In this document: piece after piece, positions 1-8,076 of the stretch | Position numbering within the stretch: position 1 is the first letter of the stretch | Layout: every line of letters begins with the position of its first letter | NCBI GenBank assembly: GCA_963739085.1 | Contig: CAVTZA010000004.1 | Location: 434,001 to 498,000, forward strand | Reading direction: 5' to 3' | Source of the DNA: DATFQE01 sp963739085 | GTDB lineage: Bacteria; Actinomycetota; Thermoleophilia; Gaiellales; Gaiellaceae | DNA length: 64,000 nt | The notes under the pieces: generated by a model | What the model was told of the DNA's origin: nothing | Seen by the model: only the letters and a program-made list of their open reading frames with translations | Databases searched by the model: none | Made by a program: the position numbers and the translations under genes

Positions 1-248
1 CCGGCGCGCTCGGTCTCGGTGTAGAAAGCGGACTGCAGGTACTCGAGCGTCAGCGCGAAGTTGAGGATCGCCGCGTCCGAAGGACTGACCGCCTCGGCGT
101 CGGGGGGCGCAACGATCGCCGCGAGGAGCGCCGCACTCGCGATGGAGGCCTTGCCGAGGAAGGAGGCCCGCGTGCTCACCGCGTCGAGCGCCTCCTGAAC
201 GGCGCCGTCGGAGTCGATCTGGTCGAAGGTGAGGGTCTGATCCGGCAT
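1..248 (-). CDS. Ferritin-like domain protein, C-terminus cut off by window edge
   Basis: Partial gene: the ATG is at 248 and the frame runs off the left edge. The visible 82 residues contain a hydrophobic segment (about residues 27-46) and then the start of a helical ferritin-like domain (ILNFALTLEYLQSAFYTE), closely matching the same stretch of the neighbouring gene (ILNLALLLEYLESDFFTE). It begins two bases after the stop of that gene, so the pair looks like a tandem duplication transcribed together. Ferritin-like proteins of this type are usually exported and may bind di-iron or metals; no metal ligands can be judged from the fragment. Confidence 0.75.
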   Translation of the reverse strand, partial: MPDQTLTFDQIDSDGAVQEALDAVSTRASFLGKASIASAALLAAIVAPPDAEAVSPSDAAILNFALTLEYLQSAFYTETERA

Positions 249-250
249 GG

Positions 251-913
251 TCAGCTCGATTTCACGAACTTCGTCCGGTTCAAGGCGGCAGTGGCCTGCG
301 CAGCGGTCATCGGCGTGTCCGTGGCCTTCGGGGCGGGGTTCTTGTCGGCGATGGCGCGGATCCAGCCGGCATGCCGAGCTTCGACCGAGACGATCTTGGC
401 GGCGCTCTCGAGCGCGCCTTTGGTCAGGTTCCCCGCCTGGCCGTTGTACGCCGCGACCATCAGATCCTCGAGGGCGACGGCGGCCGCGGTGAAGGCGGCG
501 GGATCCTTTGTCGCATTCCCGAAGTCGAACTTCGGCTGCTTGCGCGCTTTGCTTCCGAGTGCGCCGCGAAGAAAGGCGACATGCGCTCGCTCGTGCGCGC
601 GCACGGTGTCGGCGAACTCGAGCAACTCGCCCGTCAGGCCGCCGCTCACGGACGCCTCGGTGAAGAAGTCCGACTCGAGGTATTCGAGGAGGAGCGCAAG
701 GTTGAGGATCTCCGCGTCCTGGGCGGGCGAGGGCGCAGAGACCGCAAGACGCGGCAGCGCCGCGATCGCGACTCCGCCGGCGGCGATGACGCCACCGGCC
801 GCGAGTGCGCGACTCAGGAACCGGCGCCTCGAGTCGCCAGGTGAGGACGCGGGCCCTTCCGAAGGGAGATCCGCAGAGTCGAACAGGTCTAACCGCAGTT
901 GATCCGCCATCAC
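251..913 (-). CDS. Exported ferritin-like domain protein (Tat-type leader)
   Basis: About 220 residues. The N-terminus carries a twin-arginine-type leader (SRRRFLSRALAAGG at roughly 28-41) followed by a hydrophobic stretch, so export by Tat is likely. The rest is a helical ferritin-like bundle with Glu and His residues spaced as in the Ferritin_2 type (LLEYLESDFFTE, RAHERAHVAFL, LEDLMVAAYNGQ, EARHAGWIR). The start is GTG at 913 or ATG at 910. It is first in a two-gene unit with the paralogue that follows two bases after its stop. Function in metal handling or oxidative stress is family inference only. Confidence 0.8.
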   Translation of the reverse strand: MMADQLRLDLFDSADLPSEGPASSPGDSRRRFLSRALAAGGVIAAGGVAIAALPRLAVSAPSPAQDAEILNLALLLEYLESDFFTEASVSGGLTGELLEFADTVRAHERAHVAFLRGALGSKARKQPKFDFGNATKDPAAFTAAAVALEDLMVAAYNGQAGNLTKGALESAAKIVSVEARHAGWIRAIADKNPAPKATDTPMTAAQATAALNRTKFVKSS

Positions 914-1016
914 AGACGCCGTCCGAAGATTGGCGCCCTGGAGAATAACGCGTAGTGGTGGTTCTTACAATCTGTATGAGTTAATCCCAATATTCGCGAA
1001 AGGCGGTGCTCGTGAC

Positions 1017-1385
1017 GTGACCGATCCCTACGACATCGACCTCGAGGTCAAGTTCGACGGGCTGCAGCACATCGACGTCGGCGCCGAGGCGGCCGCGGTT
1101 CAGTCGTGGACCAACCGGACGCTCACGCAGGTCAACGACTCCGTCGTCCGTCTCGGCGTCGTCGAGGGCGACTTCCACTGGCACAAGCACGACACCGAGG
1201 ACGAGTTCTTCCTCGTACTCGAGGGCGAGCTCCACATCGACGTCGAGGACGCGGACACGATCGTGCTCGGAGTCCACCAGGGCGTGACCATTCCGCGCGG
1301 CGTCGTCCACCGTCCGCGGGCGCCGCAGCGGACGGTGATCGTGATGGTCGAGCCGGCGACGGTGGTCCCGACCGGCGACTCCTAG
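1017..1385 (+). CDS. Small cupin-domain protein
   Basis: About 122 residues forming one cupin barrel. Motif 1 is visible as GDFHWHKHDTEDEFFLVLEGEL (two His, one Glu) and motif 2 as GVVHRPRAP. Metal binding is likely because the HxH...E...H pattern is intact. I chose GTG at 1017, preceded by a purine-rich AAAGGCGG, because residues upstream of it do not look like cupin sequence; a longer start near 930 is open. The substrate cannot be told from sequence. It lies divergent to the ferritin-like pair across an AT-richer gap at 914-1016 that could hold both promoters. Confidence 0.75.
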   Translation: MTDPYDIDLEVKFDGLQHIDVGAEAAAVQSWTNRTLTQVNDSVVRLGVVEGDFHWHKHDTEDEFFLVLEGELHIDVEDADTIVLGVHQGVTIPRGVVHRPRAPQRTVIVMVEPATVVPTGDS

Positions 1386-1392
1386 CTCTGCG

Positions 1393-1581
1393 TCAGGCCT
1401 GGACGGTGCTTGGCCGAATGCAGATGTAGCGTGCGCCGTCGCGCTCGGAGCGCGGCTCGCACCGCTGCACCAACCACTCGCTTCCCGTGATCCGGACGTT
1501 GCTTCCGACCTCGAGCGGTCGGTCGGTCAGGCGGACTTCATCACGGTCGTCAAAGCGCAGAACGACTTCGTACACAGCCAC
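1393..1581 (-). CDS. Small hypothetical protein (about 62 aa)
   Basis: A short beta-rich protein (MAVYEVVLRFDDRDEVRLTDRPLEVG...) ending seven bases past the cupin stop on the opposite strand. The GTG at 1581 is preceded by GGAGG at good spacing; another GTG lies three codons upstream at 1590. The alternating hydrophobic pattern and the ribosome-binding site support a real gene. No family is recognised with certainty and no function is proposed. Confidence 0.5.
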   Translation of the reverse strand: MAVYEVVLRFDDRDEVRLTDRPLEVGSNVRITGSEWLVQRCEPRSERDGARYICIRPSTVQA

Positions 1582-1688
1582 TGATCCCACCTCCGAGACG
1601 TGAACGGCGCCGGCGTCACTGCTAACCTCAGACTTTGCTGCCGCGACTTCGGAATCACGACAGGAAATATACGAAAGAGATTACGCGA

Positions 1689-2003
1689 ATGTCAAGTGAG
1701 CCATCGCAGGGCTGGACCTTCGTCACGAACCACACGCAGGTTCTGCTCTGCATCGCGCGCGACCCGGGCATTCGCCTGCGCGAGGTCGCGGCCGACGTCG
1801 GCATCACCGAACGGGCCGTCCAGCGGATCGTGGCCGAACTGGTCGAGGCCGGTTTCCTGGAGCGGCGACGGGTCGGCCGTCGGAACCACTACGTGGTGAA
1901 CCGTGCCGCCGAGATGCGGCATCCGGCGCAGTTCGGCCACGACATCGGTGACTTGCTGGACCTCTTGGAGCTCGAGGAGTCTGCCGACGGCGACGCGCCC
2001 TAG
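1689..2003 (+). CDS. Winged-helix (MarR-like) transcriptional regulator
   Basis: About 104 residues, essentially a single winged helix-turn-helix: LLCIARDPGIRLREVAADVGITERAVQRIVAELVEAGFLERRRVGRRNHYVVN. This corresponds to helices 2-4 and the wing of the MarR/HTH_24 fold. I chose ATG 1689 because in-frame sequence upstream is not protein-like. The C-terminal tail (DLLDLLELEES) could serve for dimerisation. Its target is not evident. The TAG stop directly abuts the intergenic repeat at 2005-2159. Confidence 0.75.
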   Translation: MSSEPSQGWTFVTNHTQVLLCIARDPGIRLREVAADVGITERAVQRIVAELVEAGFLERRRVGRRNHYVVNRAAEMRHPAQFGHDIGDLLDLLELEESADGDAP

Positions 2004-2004
2004 T

Positions 2005-2159
2005 AGGAGGGCTTGGCGAAATAGCGGCTGTGCCGCCGGGCCGCGCTGCTCGCCCCGAGGACTGCGTCGCGCATAGCTCCGCATAGGAACACTCCTTGCG
2101 TCCTTGCCTCGGAACGACCACGCACCCCGGCAACGAGCGATATTCCGCCAGGCCCTCCT
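2005..2159. repeat. Intergenic inverted-end repeat, copy 1
   Basis: A 155-bp element bounded by AGGAGGGCTTGGCGAAATA and the reverse complement of AGGAGGGCCTGGCGGAATA (17 of 19 match). Internally it holds, on the minus strand, a variant of the family core CAAGGACGCAGGGAGC (at 2091-2106, 14 of 16) and a block of about 45 bp nearly identical to copy 2. It starts two bases after the stop of the winged-helix gene. Related copies lie at 6196, 11483, 15489 and 25934. Confidence 0.75.
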
Positions 2160-2168
2160 AGCTGCTAG

Positions 2169-2187
2169 AGTATGCGAAACGCATACT
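2169..2187. promoter_or_regulatory. Perfect inverted repeat, probable operator
   Basis: AGTATGCG-AAA-CGCATACT, a perfect 8-bp inverted repeat with a 3-base centre. It lies just upstream of the AAGGAG ribosome-binding site and ATG of the 2199 gene, and overlaps a possible -10 (TAGAGT). The short loop would also allow a hairpin, but the position suggests a repressor site. The XRE regulator encoded second in this operon is the natural candidate to bind it. Confidence 0.6.
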
Positions 2188-2198
2188 AAGGAGCGGCC

Positions 2199-3203
2199 AT
2201 GCACGTTCGTCTCGCGCACGACCAGATCACGATCGGGAAGCTCTCGATCGCCTTCCACCGCACGCTGCGGCTCCCCGACGACGGCCGGAACTACCCGCTG
2301 CCGCCCTCGCTCGGGCACTTCCCGGTCCACCGCGTCGAGGACTACGCCGACCGCGTCCCTGCGTCGTGGCGGGCGCACGGCGGCGTCTTCATCCCGATGT
2401 ACCAGCGCGAGGCCGCCTGGCTCTCGTTCTCGCCGCGGGACTGGAGCCCGCAGGCGCTGAAAGTCGCGGTCGGGCTGGTCAACGCTGTCTCGGGCGATCC
2501 CTGGAACGAGGCGATCGTCGAGGGGAGAGAGCAGGACTACCTCGTCTGTCCACCGCAGCCGTGGCTCGACGGGATCAACGCGGGTGACGGGATCGTCCGC
2601 CAGTTCGTGGCGATGCCGCTGGGCATGGGGTACACGGTCGAGGGCCAGGTGACCGGCGACGAGCGCTTCGGCGGGATCCAGCTCGTCTCGTTCGCGCCCA
2701 AGCCGGGACGCATACCCGTCCAGCCCGCATCACCGATGAGGCGGGCGCTGAGCTTCGACGCCGACGTCGCCTTCAGCCACGCGGCTGCGCCGGCGGCCGA
2801 AATGGGCCTCGCGGCCGGCGGCCGCATGGAGCAGTCGATCTACCCGGACACCTACGGCGCCGACACCTGGGACAACGCGAAGACGGCCCGCGTCTACGTC
2901 CACATCGTCAACTCGATGCTGTACGAGCAGATCACGGGCCGGAAGGCGCCCGACACGCCGGTCACCGCGAGGACGTACGCCGAGCACGGCTACCCGTGGT
3001 ACGACCTCTACGACGAGCACCTCGGCGACGTCGATCCGTCCGATGTGCTCGCCGGCGTCAAGTCGGTGAAGGAGGTCGACGCGGAAAGGGGCTTCGGGCC
3101 GCAGCAGGACGACGACTCGGTGGACGTTCCGGACCACCTCGTCCACAAGGCGCACGTCAAGACGCCCAAGGGCGTCGTCGCCGACGGTGACTGGTCCCGG
3201 TAG
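2199..3203 (+). CDS. Conserved protein of unknown function (334 aa)
   Basis: A 334-residue soluble protein with no signal peptide or membrane segment. Strongly patterned stretches include FIPMYQREAAWLSF, QDYLVCPPQPWLDGIN, GYTVEGQVTGDERFGGIQL and a C-terminal part rich in Tyr and Asp. The sequence style resembles a conserved bacterial family without a known role that I remember from diverse genomes; I cannot name it. ATG 2199 follows AAGGAG. The gene is co-transcribed with an XRE-type regulator whose GTG directly follows its stop, and a palindromic operator sits in its leader, so it is probably the main target of that regulator. Confidence 0.75.
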   Translation: MHVRLAHDQITIGKLSIAFHRTLRLPDDGRNYPLPPSLGHFPVHRVEDYADRVPASWRAHGGVFIPMYQREAAWLSFSPRDWSPQALKVAVGLVNAVSGDPWNEAIVEGREQDYLVCPPQPWLDGINAGDGIVRQFVAMPLGMGYTVEGQVTGDERFGGIQLVSFAPKPGRIPVQPASPMRRALSFDADVAFSHAAAPAAEMGLAAGGRMEQSIYPDTYGADTWDNAKTARVYVHIVNSMLYEQITGRKAPDTPVTARTYAEHGYPWYDLYDEHLGDVDPSDVLAGVKSVKEVDAERGFGPQQDDDSVDVPDHLVHKAHVKTPKGVVADGDWSR

Positions 3204-3686
3204 GTGCCTCGGGAGGCCTACCGACGACCGGGGCTCGGTCAGGCGCTCGCCTGGCTGCGCGACCGCGCGCGCCTGACCCAGCGGGCGGCGGCGGCGGAGG
3301 CGGGCCTCTCGCGCATCTACCTGCAGAAGCTCGAGGCCGGCGAGCGGGCGCCCTCTCCGGCGAAGCTCGACGACCTCCTGCGCGCGCTCGGCTCCAGCCG
3401 CGAGGAGCTGGAGGGGCTGCTCAGCGCCCGGCCGTGGGCAGCGGCCCCACCGCGCCGACGGGTTCGCTCGCGGGCGCCCGCGAGGCCGGAGGAGTACCTC
3501 CGCGCGGCGGAGGCCGCGCTGGCCGCGGGCCCCTGGTCGAGCCCGGTGGCGGTCGACACGGAAGCCACCGACCAAGCCTCCGTGGCAGGCGAGCTCGCCG
3601 AGCTCCGCGACCACTACCTGAACCTCTCGCCCGAGCAGCGGCACGAGCTGCTCGAGGAGGCCCGCCGGCGCCGCTATCGCCGCTAG
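3204..3686 (+). CDS. XRE-family helix-turn-helix regulator
   Basis: About 160 residues. Residues about 9-72 form a classical Cro/C1-type HTH (LGQALAWLRDRARLTQRAAAAEAGLSRIYLQKLEAGERAPSPAKLDDLLRAL). The remainder is a low-complexity linker and a short C-terminal helix rich in Glu and Arg. The GTG start immediately follows the TAG of the preceding gene, so the two are one transcript. The palindrome upstream of the operon and a related half-site downstream at 3705 suggest autoregulation and control of the next gene; this is inference. Confidence 0.8.
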   Translation: MPREAYRRPGLGQALAWLRDRARLTQRAAAAEAGLSRIYLQKLEAGERAPSPAKLDDLLRALGSSREELEGLLSARPWAAAPPRRRVRSRAPARPEEYLRAAEAALAAGPWSSPVAVDTEATDQASVAGELAELRDHYLNLSPEQRHELLEEARRRRYRR

Positions 3687-3704
3687 CCGTCCCGCATCCA
3701 GTCT

Positions 3705-3714
3705 GTTTCGCATA
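3705..3714. promoter_or_regulatory. Half-site matching the 2169 operator
   Basis: GTTTCGCATA is the exact reverse complement of ten bases spanning one arm and the centre of the 2169-2187 palindrome. It lies 12 bases before the GTG of the DUF4389 gene and overlaps a -10-like CATAAT. It may be a weaker site for the same regulator, but a ten-base match alone could be chance. Confidence 0.35.
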
Positions 3715-3725
3715 ATCCAGCTCGC

Positions 3726-5006
3726 GTGACGTCGCCGCACCCGATCCGGCTCGTGGTCACGGACGAGCTCAGGCGCAACCGCCTGACCGTCTTCTTCCGC
3801 CTGATCCTGGCGATCCCGCACTACGTCTGGGTGTTCGCCTGGTCGCTGCTGATGGTGTTCGTGGTCGTCGTGAACTGGCTGATCACGCTGATCGTCGGCC
3901 GCTCGCCCAAGGCGCTACACGACTTCACAGCCGCCTACGTGAAGTACGTGACTCACCTGGTCGCGTACCTCCTGCTCACGGCGAACCCCTATCCGCTCTT
4001 CACCGGCACCGAGGACTATCCGATCGACCTCGAGGTCGACCCGCCCGCCCCGCAGCGGCGGCTCGTGACCCTCTTCAGGCTCGTGCTGGCACTGCCGGCA
4101 CTCGTCTTCGAGGCGCTCTTCCTCGCGACCTTCGCGGGCGGCGGGTACTCCGAAACCTCGGGCAACTCGAGCGCCGACTACGGCGCGGGCGGCGCCACCG
4201 TCGGAATCCTCTGGACGGTCGCGTTCTTCGCGTGGTTCGCGTGCCTGTTCCTCGGTCGCATGCCGCTCGGCTTCCGGAGCGTGCAGGCCTACGGCCTTCG
4301 CTACTGCGCCCAGGTCTGGGCGTACTTCTTCCTGCTGACCGACCGCTACCCCAACCTCGACCCGGTCGACCCGCCGAGCACCGGCCCGGTGCACCCGGTC
4401 GGCCTCGTCGTGACCGACGACCTGCGGCGCTCGCGGCTGACCGTGTTCTTCCGCTTCCTGCTCGCGCTGCCGCACTTCGTCTGGCTGGCGCTGTGGACGA
4501 TCGTCGCCTTCTTCGCGGCGATCGCGAACTGGTTCGCGACCCTCTTCGCCGGCCGATCGCCGTCGGCGCTGCACCGCTTCCTCTCGGCCTATGTCCGCTA
4601 CTCGTATCACGTCTTCTCGTTCGTGGCCTTGACCGCCAACCCGTTCCCCGGCTTCACCGGCACTGCGGGGAGCTACCCGATCGATCCTGAGCTGCCCGGC
4701 TCCGAGCCCCAGCGCCGGCTCGTGACCGGGTTCAGGCTGTTCCTGGCGATCCCGGCGCTCGTGGTCTCGAGCTCGTTGAACGGGCTGGCCTTCGTCGCCG
4801 CTTTCTTCGGCTGGTTCGTGTCTCTGGCTCTCGGCCGCATGCCGCGGTCGTTCCGCGAGGCGCAGGCCTTCGCCTTCCGCTACGGCGCGCAGACCAGCGC
4901 GTACTGGCTGATCCTCACCGACCGCTATCCCTACAGCGGGCCGTCGCTCGGCGAGCCGGAGCCGGAACCGGAGCCTGAGCCTGAGCCCGCCGTGGTCCCA
5001 GGCTGA
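3726..5006 (+). CDS. Tandem DUF4389 membrane protein
   Basis: About 426 residues made of two copies of the DUF4389 module (about 1-210 and 215-410). Each begins PIRLVVTDELRRNRLTVFFRLILAIPHYVW or a close variant and continues with GRSPxALHxF, LTANPxPxFTG, YPIDxExxxPxPQRRLVTxFRL and a membrane pair. Eight or so hydrophobic segments predict an integral membrane protein. The C-terminus ends in a run of Glu-Pro repeats. Function is unknown. The next gene starts at the overlapping CTGA, indicating co-transcription with an M48 protease. Confidence 0.85.
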   Translation: MTSPHPIRLVVTDELRRNRLTVFFRLILAIPHYVWVFAWSLLMVFVVVVNWLITLIVGRSPKALHDFTAAYVKYVTHLVAYLLLTANPYPLFTGTEDYPIDLEVDPPAPQRRLVTLFRLVLALPALVFEALFLATFAGGGYSETSGNSSADYGAGGATVGILWTVAFFAWFACLFLGRMPLGFRSVQAYGLRYCAQVWAYFFLLTDRYPNLDPVDPPSTGPVHPVGLVVTDDLRRSRLTVFFRFLLALPHFVWLALWTIVAFFAAIANWFATLFAGRSPSALHRFLSAYVRYSYHVFSFVALTANPFPGFTGTAGSYPIDPELPGSEPQRRLVTGFRLFLAIPALVVSSSLNGLAFVAAFFGWFVSLALGRMPRSFREAQAFAFRYGAQTSAYWLILTDRYPYSGPSLGEPEPEPEPEPEPAVVPG

Positions 5007-6194
5007 GGCGATTCGTCCTCCCGGTCGCGGCGGTCGCCGCGTGGCTCGTCGCCGCGTACCTGCTGTGGCCGACGGTCGTCCCCGACGACCTGAAGCTGCC
5101 GTCGGTCGACGAGAACCGGGTCTTCGGCGACGCCCTCCTCGACCGCACCGACACCTACGAGCGCTTCCTCCGCTGGAACGGGATCGCGGCGCAGCTCGTG
5201 CTGCTCGCGGTGCTCGCGCTTTTCGCCTGGCGGGGCTGGCGCTTCATGCGCGAGTCCGCGGCCGGACGCATCGGCACGGGGATGCTGCTCGGGATGATCG
5301 GGCTGGCGCTGGTCTGGATCGCCCAGCTCCCGTTCGCGGTCGCCGATCTCTGGTGGCAGAAGCGATACGACGTGGTCAAGGCCGGGTACCTCGAGTGGGC
5401 GTTCGAGAACTGGTTCGCGCTCGGCGCCCAGTTCCTGTTCATCTGCTTCTGGCTGCTGATCACGATGGCGCTCGCGGCGCCGCTCCGGGACCGCTGGTGG
5501 CTCGGCGCTGCGCCCGTCTTCGCGGGCCTGGCGCTGCTCTTCGCGTTCATCACGCCGTACCTCGTCCCCGACCAGCACAAGCCCCCGACGAGCCTGGCCG
5601 CTGACGCGCGCGCAGATCGCCCGGGAGGAGCACCTCGAGGGCATCGACCTCAAGGTGCAGAAGATCGGCGACCTGACCGAGGCGCCGAACGCCTTCGCCG
5701 CCGGGCTCGGGCCGACCCGTCGCGTCGTCGTGTGGGACACGCTGCTCCGGCCGCCGTTCGACCGCGAGGAGGTGCGGGTGGTGCTCGCCCACGAGTACGG
5801 CCACCACAAGAGCCAGCACATCTGGAAGGGCCTCGCCTGGTACACGCTGCTGTCGCTGCCGATCCTGTTCGTCGTCGCGCGGGTCGCGGCTCGGTGGGGC
5901 GGTCTGTACACCCCTCGCGCGGTGCCGGTCGCGCTCTTCGCGCTCGTCGTCGTCTACCTGGTCGTGCAGCCGTTCGACAACCTGATCTCACGGCGCATGG
6001 AAGCCGAAGCCGATTGGGTCGCTCTGAACACGACCCGCGACCCCGAGGCCGCGCGCGAGCTGTTCGAGAAATTCAGCGAGACCGCGCTCCAGGAGCCGGA
6101 TCCGCCCGAATGGGCGCATCTGTTCTTCGACACGCATCCGTCGATCGTCGAGCGGATCGGCGAGGCGACCGCCTGGCAGCAGCGGAACGAGTGA
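5003..6194 (+). CDS. M48-family membrane metalloprotease (one frameshift)
   Basis: A membrane zinc protease of the Ste24/HtpX class. Five or so N-terminal membrane segments precede VLAHEYGHHKSQHIWKG, containing the HExxH zinc motif, and a later NLISRRMEAEADWVA that supplies the third ligand Glu and typical ExxxD. The frame breaks near 5606-5614 inside a GCGCGCGC run: one extra base separates ...LAADAR from QIAREEHLEGIDLKV. Repairing it gives one continuous protein of about 396 residues. No ATG, GTG or TTG exists before 5198 in this frame, although the protein clearly extends upstream; CTG at 5003 overlaps the previous stop as CTGA. Confidence 0.8.
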
Positions 6195-6195
6195 T

Positions 6196-6367
6196 AGGAG
6201 GGCTTGGCGAAACATCGGCTGTGTCGCCGGGCCGCGCTGCTCGCCCCGAGGCGGCGTCCTCGGTCGCGCCCACGCTACGCGTCCCAGCAACACGGACGCT
6301 CCCTGCGTCCTTGCCTCGGAACGACCATCGCACCCCGGCAACGAGCGACGTTCCGCCAAACCCTCCT
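6196..6367. repeat. Intergenic inverted-end repeat, copy 2
   Basis: A 172-bp element with ends AGGAGGGCTTGGCGAAACA and the reverse complement of AGGAGGGTTTGGCGGAACG (16 of 19). It fills the whole gap between two convergent genes: it starts two bases after the M48 stop, and its other end supplies part of the TAG stop of the DtxR-type gene. The core GCTCCCTGCGTCCTTG (minus orientation) is at 6298-6313. Much of its left third is nearly identical to copy 1. Confidence 0.75.
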
Positions 6368-7026
6368 AGGCGACGCCGATCAGCCCGGCGAGCTCGCGGG
6401 AGATCGGGTGGCGTGAGCTGCCGACGGCGATCGTCAACGGCCCGCCGAAGGGCTCGACGCCGGCCACGCGCACCTTGCGTCCGGGCGTGAGCCTGAGCCG
6501 GCTGAGGTAGCGGAGGAGGTCGCCGTCCCCGTCGGGGACGCGGCGGATGGTCGCCTCGTCGCCCTCGGCGAGCGTGGCGAGCGGCCGCACCTCGCCTTCC
6601 GCGATGTGCAGGTTGGCGTCGGGGATCGGGTCGCCGTGCGGATCGTGCGTCGGGAAGCCGAGCGTGCGGTCGATGTGCGCCTCGAGCTCCTCGGAGAGCG
6701 CGTGCTCGAGCCGGTCCGCCTCGGCGATGGACCTCGTCGAGGGAGAGCCCGAGCGACTGAGCGAGGTACTGCTCGAGCAGGCGGTGGTGGCGGACGATCT
6801 CGAGCGCGGTGCGCTCGCCCTCGGCGGTGAGGGCGGCGCCCCTGTAGGGCGTGTGCTCGACGAGCCCGGCCGTGGCGAGCTTCTTGATCATCGCGGTCGC
6901 GGAAGGCGGTGAGACGCCCATCCGGCGGGCGACGGTCGTCGTCGTGGCGCGCTCGCCCGCAGCGTGGAGCTTGTAGAGCTCCTTGAGGTAGTCCTGGATT
7001 GCGTCGCTCAGCTCGACTTTTGCCAT
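6366..7026 (-). CDS. DtxR/MntR-type metal-dependent repressor with FeoA-like domain (one frameshift)
   Basis: The N-terminal winged helix (LSDAIQDYLKELYKLH...TTTTVARRMGVSPPSATAMIKKLATAGLVEHTPYRGAALTAEGERTA) and the dimerisation/metal domain (IVRHHRLLEQYLAQSLGLSLDEVH... then AEADRLEHALSEELEAHID) match DtxR-type regulators. An SH3-like FeoA domain (about the last 65 residues) closes the protein. One surplus base near 6728 breaks the frame between DEVH and AEADRLEHA; read through, the protein is about 219 residues. ATG 7026 is preferred over a GTG upstream. It diverges from the oxidase/ZIP/TroA operon and very likely controls it through the palindrome at 7062. Confidence 0.85.
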
Positions 7027-7061
7027 CGCAACTCTCACTTTAGCATCGGCTTCGGGTATGG

Positions 7062-7077
7062 TTTAGCCGTGGCTAAA
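7062..7077. promoter_or_regulatory. Perfect palindrome, probable DtxR/MntR-type box
   Basis: TTTAGCC-GT-GGCTAAA is a perfect inverted repeat of 7+7 bases and contains the GTG start (7069-7071) of the multicopper oxidase. DtxR-family regulators bind palindromes of this AT-flanked TTAGCC/GGCTAA style, and such a regulator is encoded divergently 36 bases away. Binding would block transcription or translation of the operon and perhaps the regulator itself. A possible degenerate half TTTAGCA lies at about 7039. Confidence 0.7.
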
Positions 7078-8076
7078 AAGTTGAGCCGCAAGCACTTCCT
7101 GGCCGGAGCCGCTCCGCTCGTGGCCGCCGGGCCGATCGTCCACTACGGCTTGCAGCAGCGCGCCGACGCCGCCGTCCCGAGCGCGACCCACATGGGCCAC
7201 GACCACCACCACGCGGCGATGGGGCACGCGGCGATGGTGGGCGAGGCCGCGCCGTCGATCGACCGCGACCCGCTGGTCGACGCGCTCCTCGTGCCGCCGA
7301 ACGCGCTCCCGTACAAGCCGGGACGGGTGCGCGAGTACAGGCTGCACGCAACCGACAAGGACATCGAGGTCGCGAAGGGCGTCACCTTCCCGGCCTGGAC
7401 GTACAACGGCACCGCGCCCGGGCCTGTGATCCGCGCGACCGAGGACGACCTCCTGCGCGTCCATTTCGCGAACGGCGGCTCGCATCCACACACGATCCAC
7501 TTCCACGGCATCCACCCGGCCAACATGGACGGCGTCTTCGAGATCGTCCAGCCGGGCGAGACCTTCACGTACGAGTTCCCCGCGAAGCCGTACGGGATGC
7601 ACCTCTATCACTGCCACGCGACGCCCCTGAAGAAGCACATCCACAAGGGCCTCTACGGCGCTTTCATCATCGATCCGCCCGAGCCGCGCAAGCCGGCACA
7701 GGAGCTGGTGATGGTGATGAACGGCTTCGACACCGACGGCGACGGCGAGAACAACTTCTACGCGGTCAACGGGCCGGCGTTCTACTACGCCCGCTACCCG
7801 ATCCGCGTGAGCCGCTCGAAGACCGTGCGGATCTACCTCGCGAACCTGACCGAGTTCGACCTGATCAACTCGTTCCACCTGCACGGGGAGTTCTTCCGCT
7901 ACTACCCGACCGGCTCGACCGACCATTTCGAGTACACGGACACGGTCGTGCTCGCCCAGGGCCAGCGCGGGATCATCGAGATCGACTTCGCCAACACCGG
8001 GCTGTTCATGTTCCACGCGCACCAGTCGGAGTTCGCCGAGCTGGGCTGGATGGGCTTCTTCAACGTGGTGGACTAG
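7069..8076 (+). CDS. Multicopper oxidase, exported
   Basis: 335 residues. A Tat-like leader (SRKHFLAGAAPLVAAG) is followed by a His/Met-rich patch (MGHDHHHAAMGHAAM). Copper motifs are present: HTIHFHGIH near residue 140, HLYHCHATPLKKHIHKGLYG near 177, FHLHGEFF near 270 and FMFHAHQSEFAELGWMGFF near 315. The length and motif layout indicate a two-domain enzyme of the small-laccase or nitrite-reductase-like type rather than a three-domain CopA. The GTG start lies inside the DtxR-type palindrome. Linkage to ZIP and TroA-like proteins suggests oxidation of a metal such as Mn(II), Fe(II) or Cu(I) during uptake or detoxification; the substrate is unproven. Confidence 0.85.
   Translation: MAKKLSRKHFLAGAAPLVAAGPIVHYGLQQRADAAVPSATHMGHDHHHAAMGHAAMVGEAAPSIDRDPLVDALLVPPNALPYKPGRVREYRLHATDKDIEVAKGVTFPAWTYNGTAPGPVIRATEDDLLRVHFANGGSHPHTIHFHGIHPANMDGVFEIVQPGETFTYEFPAKPYGMHLYHCHATPLKKHIHKGLYGAFIIDPPEPRKPAQELVMVMNGFDTDGDGENNFYAVNGPAFYYARYPIRVSRSKTVRIYLANLTEFDLINSFHLHGEFFRYYPTGSTDHFEYTDTVVLAQGQRGIIEIDFANTGLFMFHAHQSEFAELGWMGFFNVVD

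Noticed and set aside
5003..6194. Programmed ribosomal frameshifting in the M48 gene
   Set aside because: The break is in a GC dinucleotide run rather than a slippery heptamer, and similar breaks occur in many unrelated genes, so sequence error is simpler.
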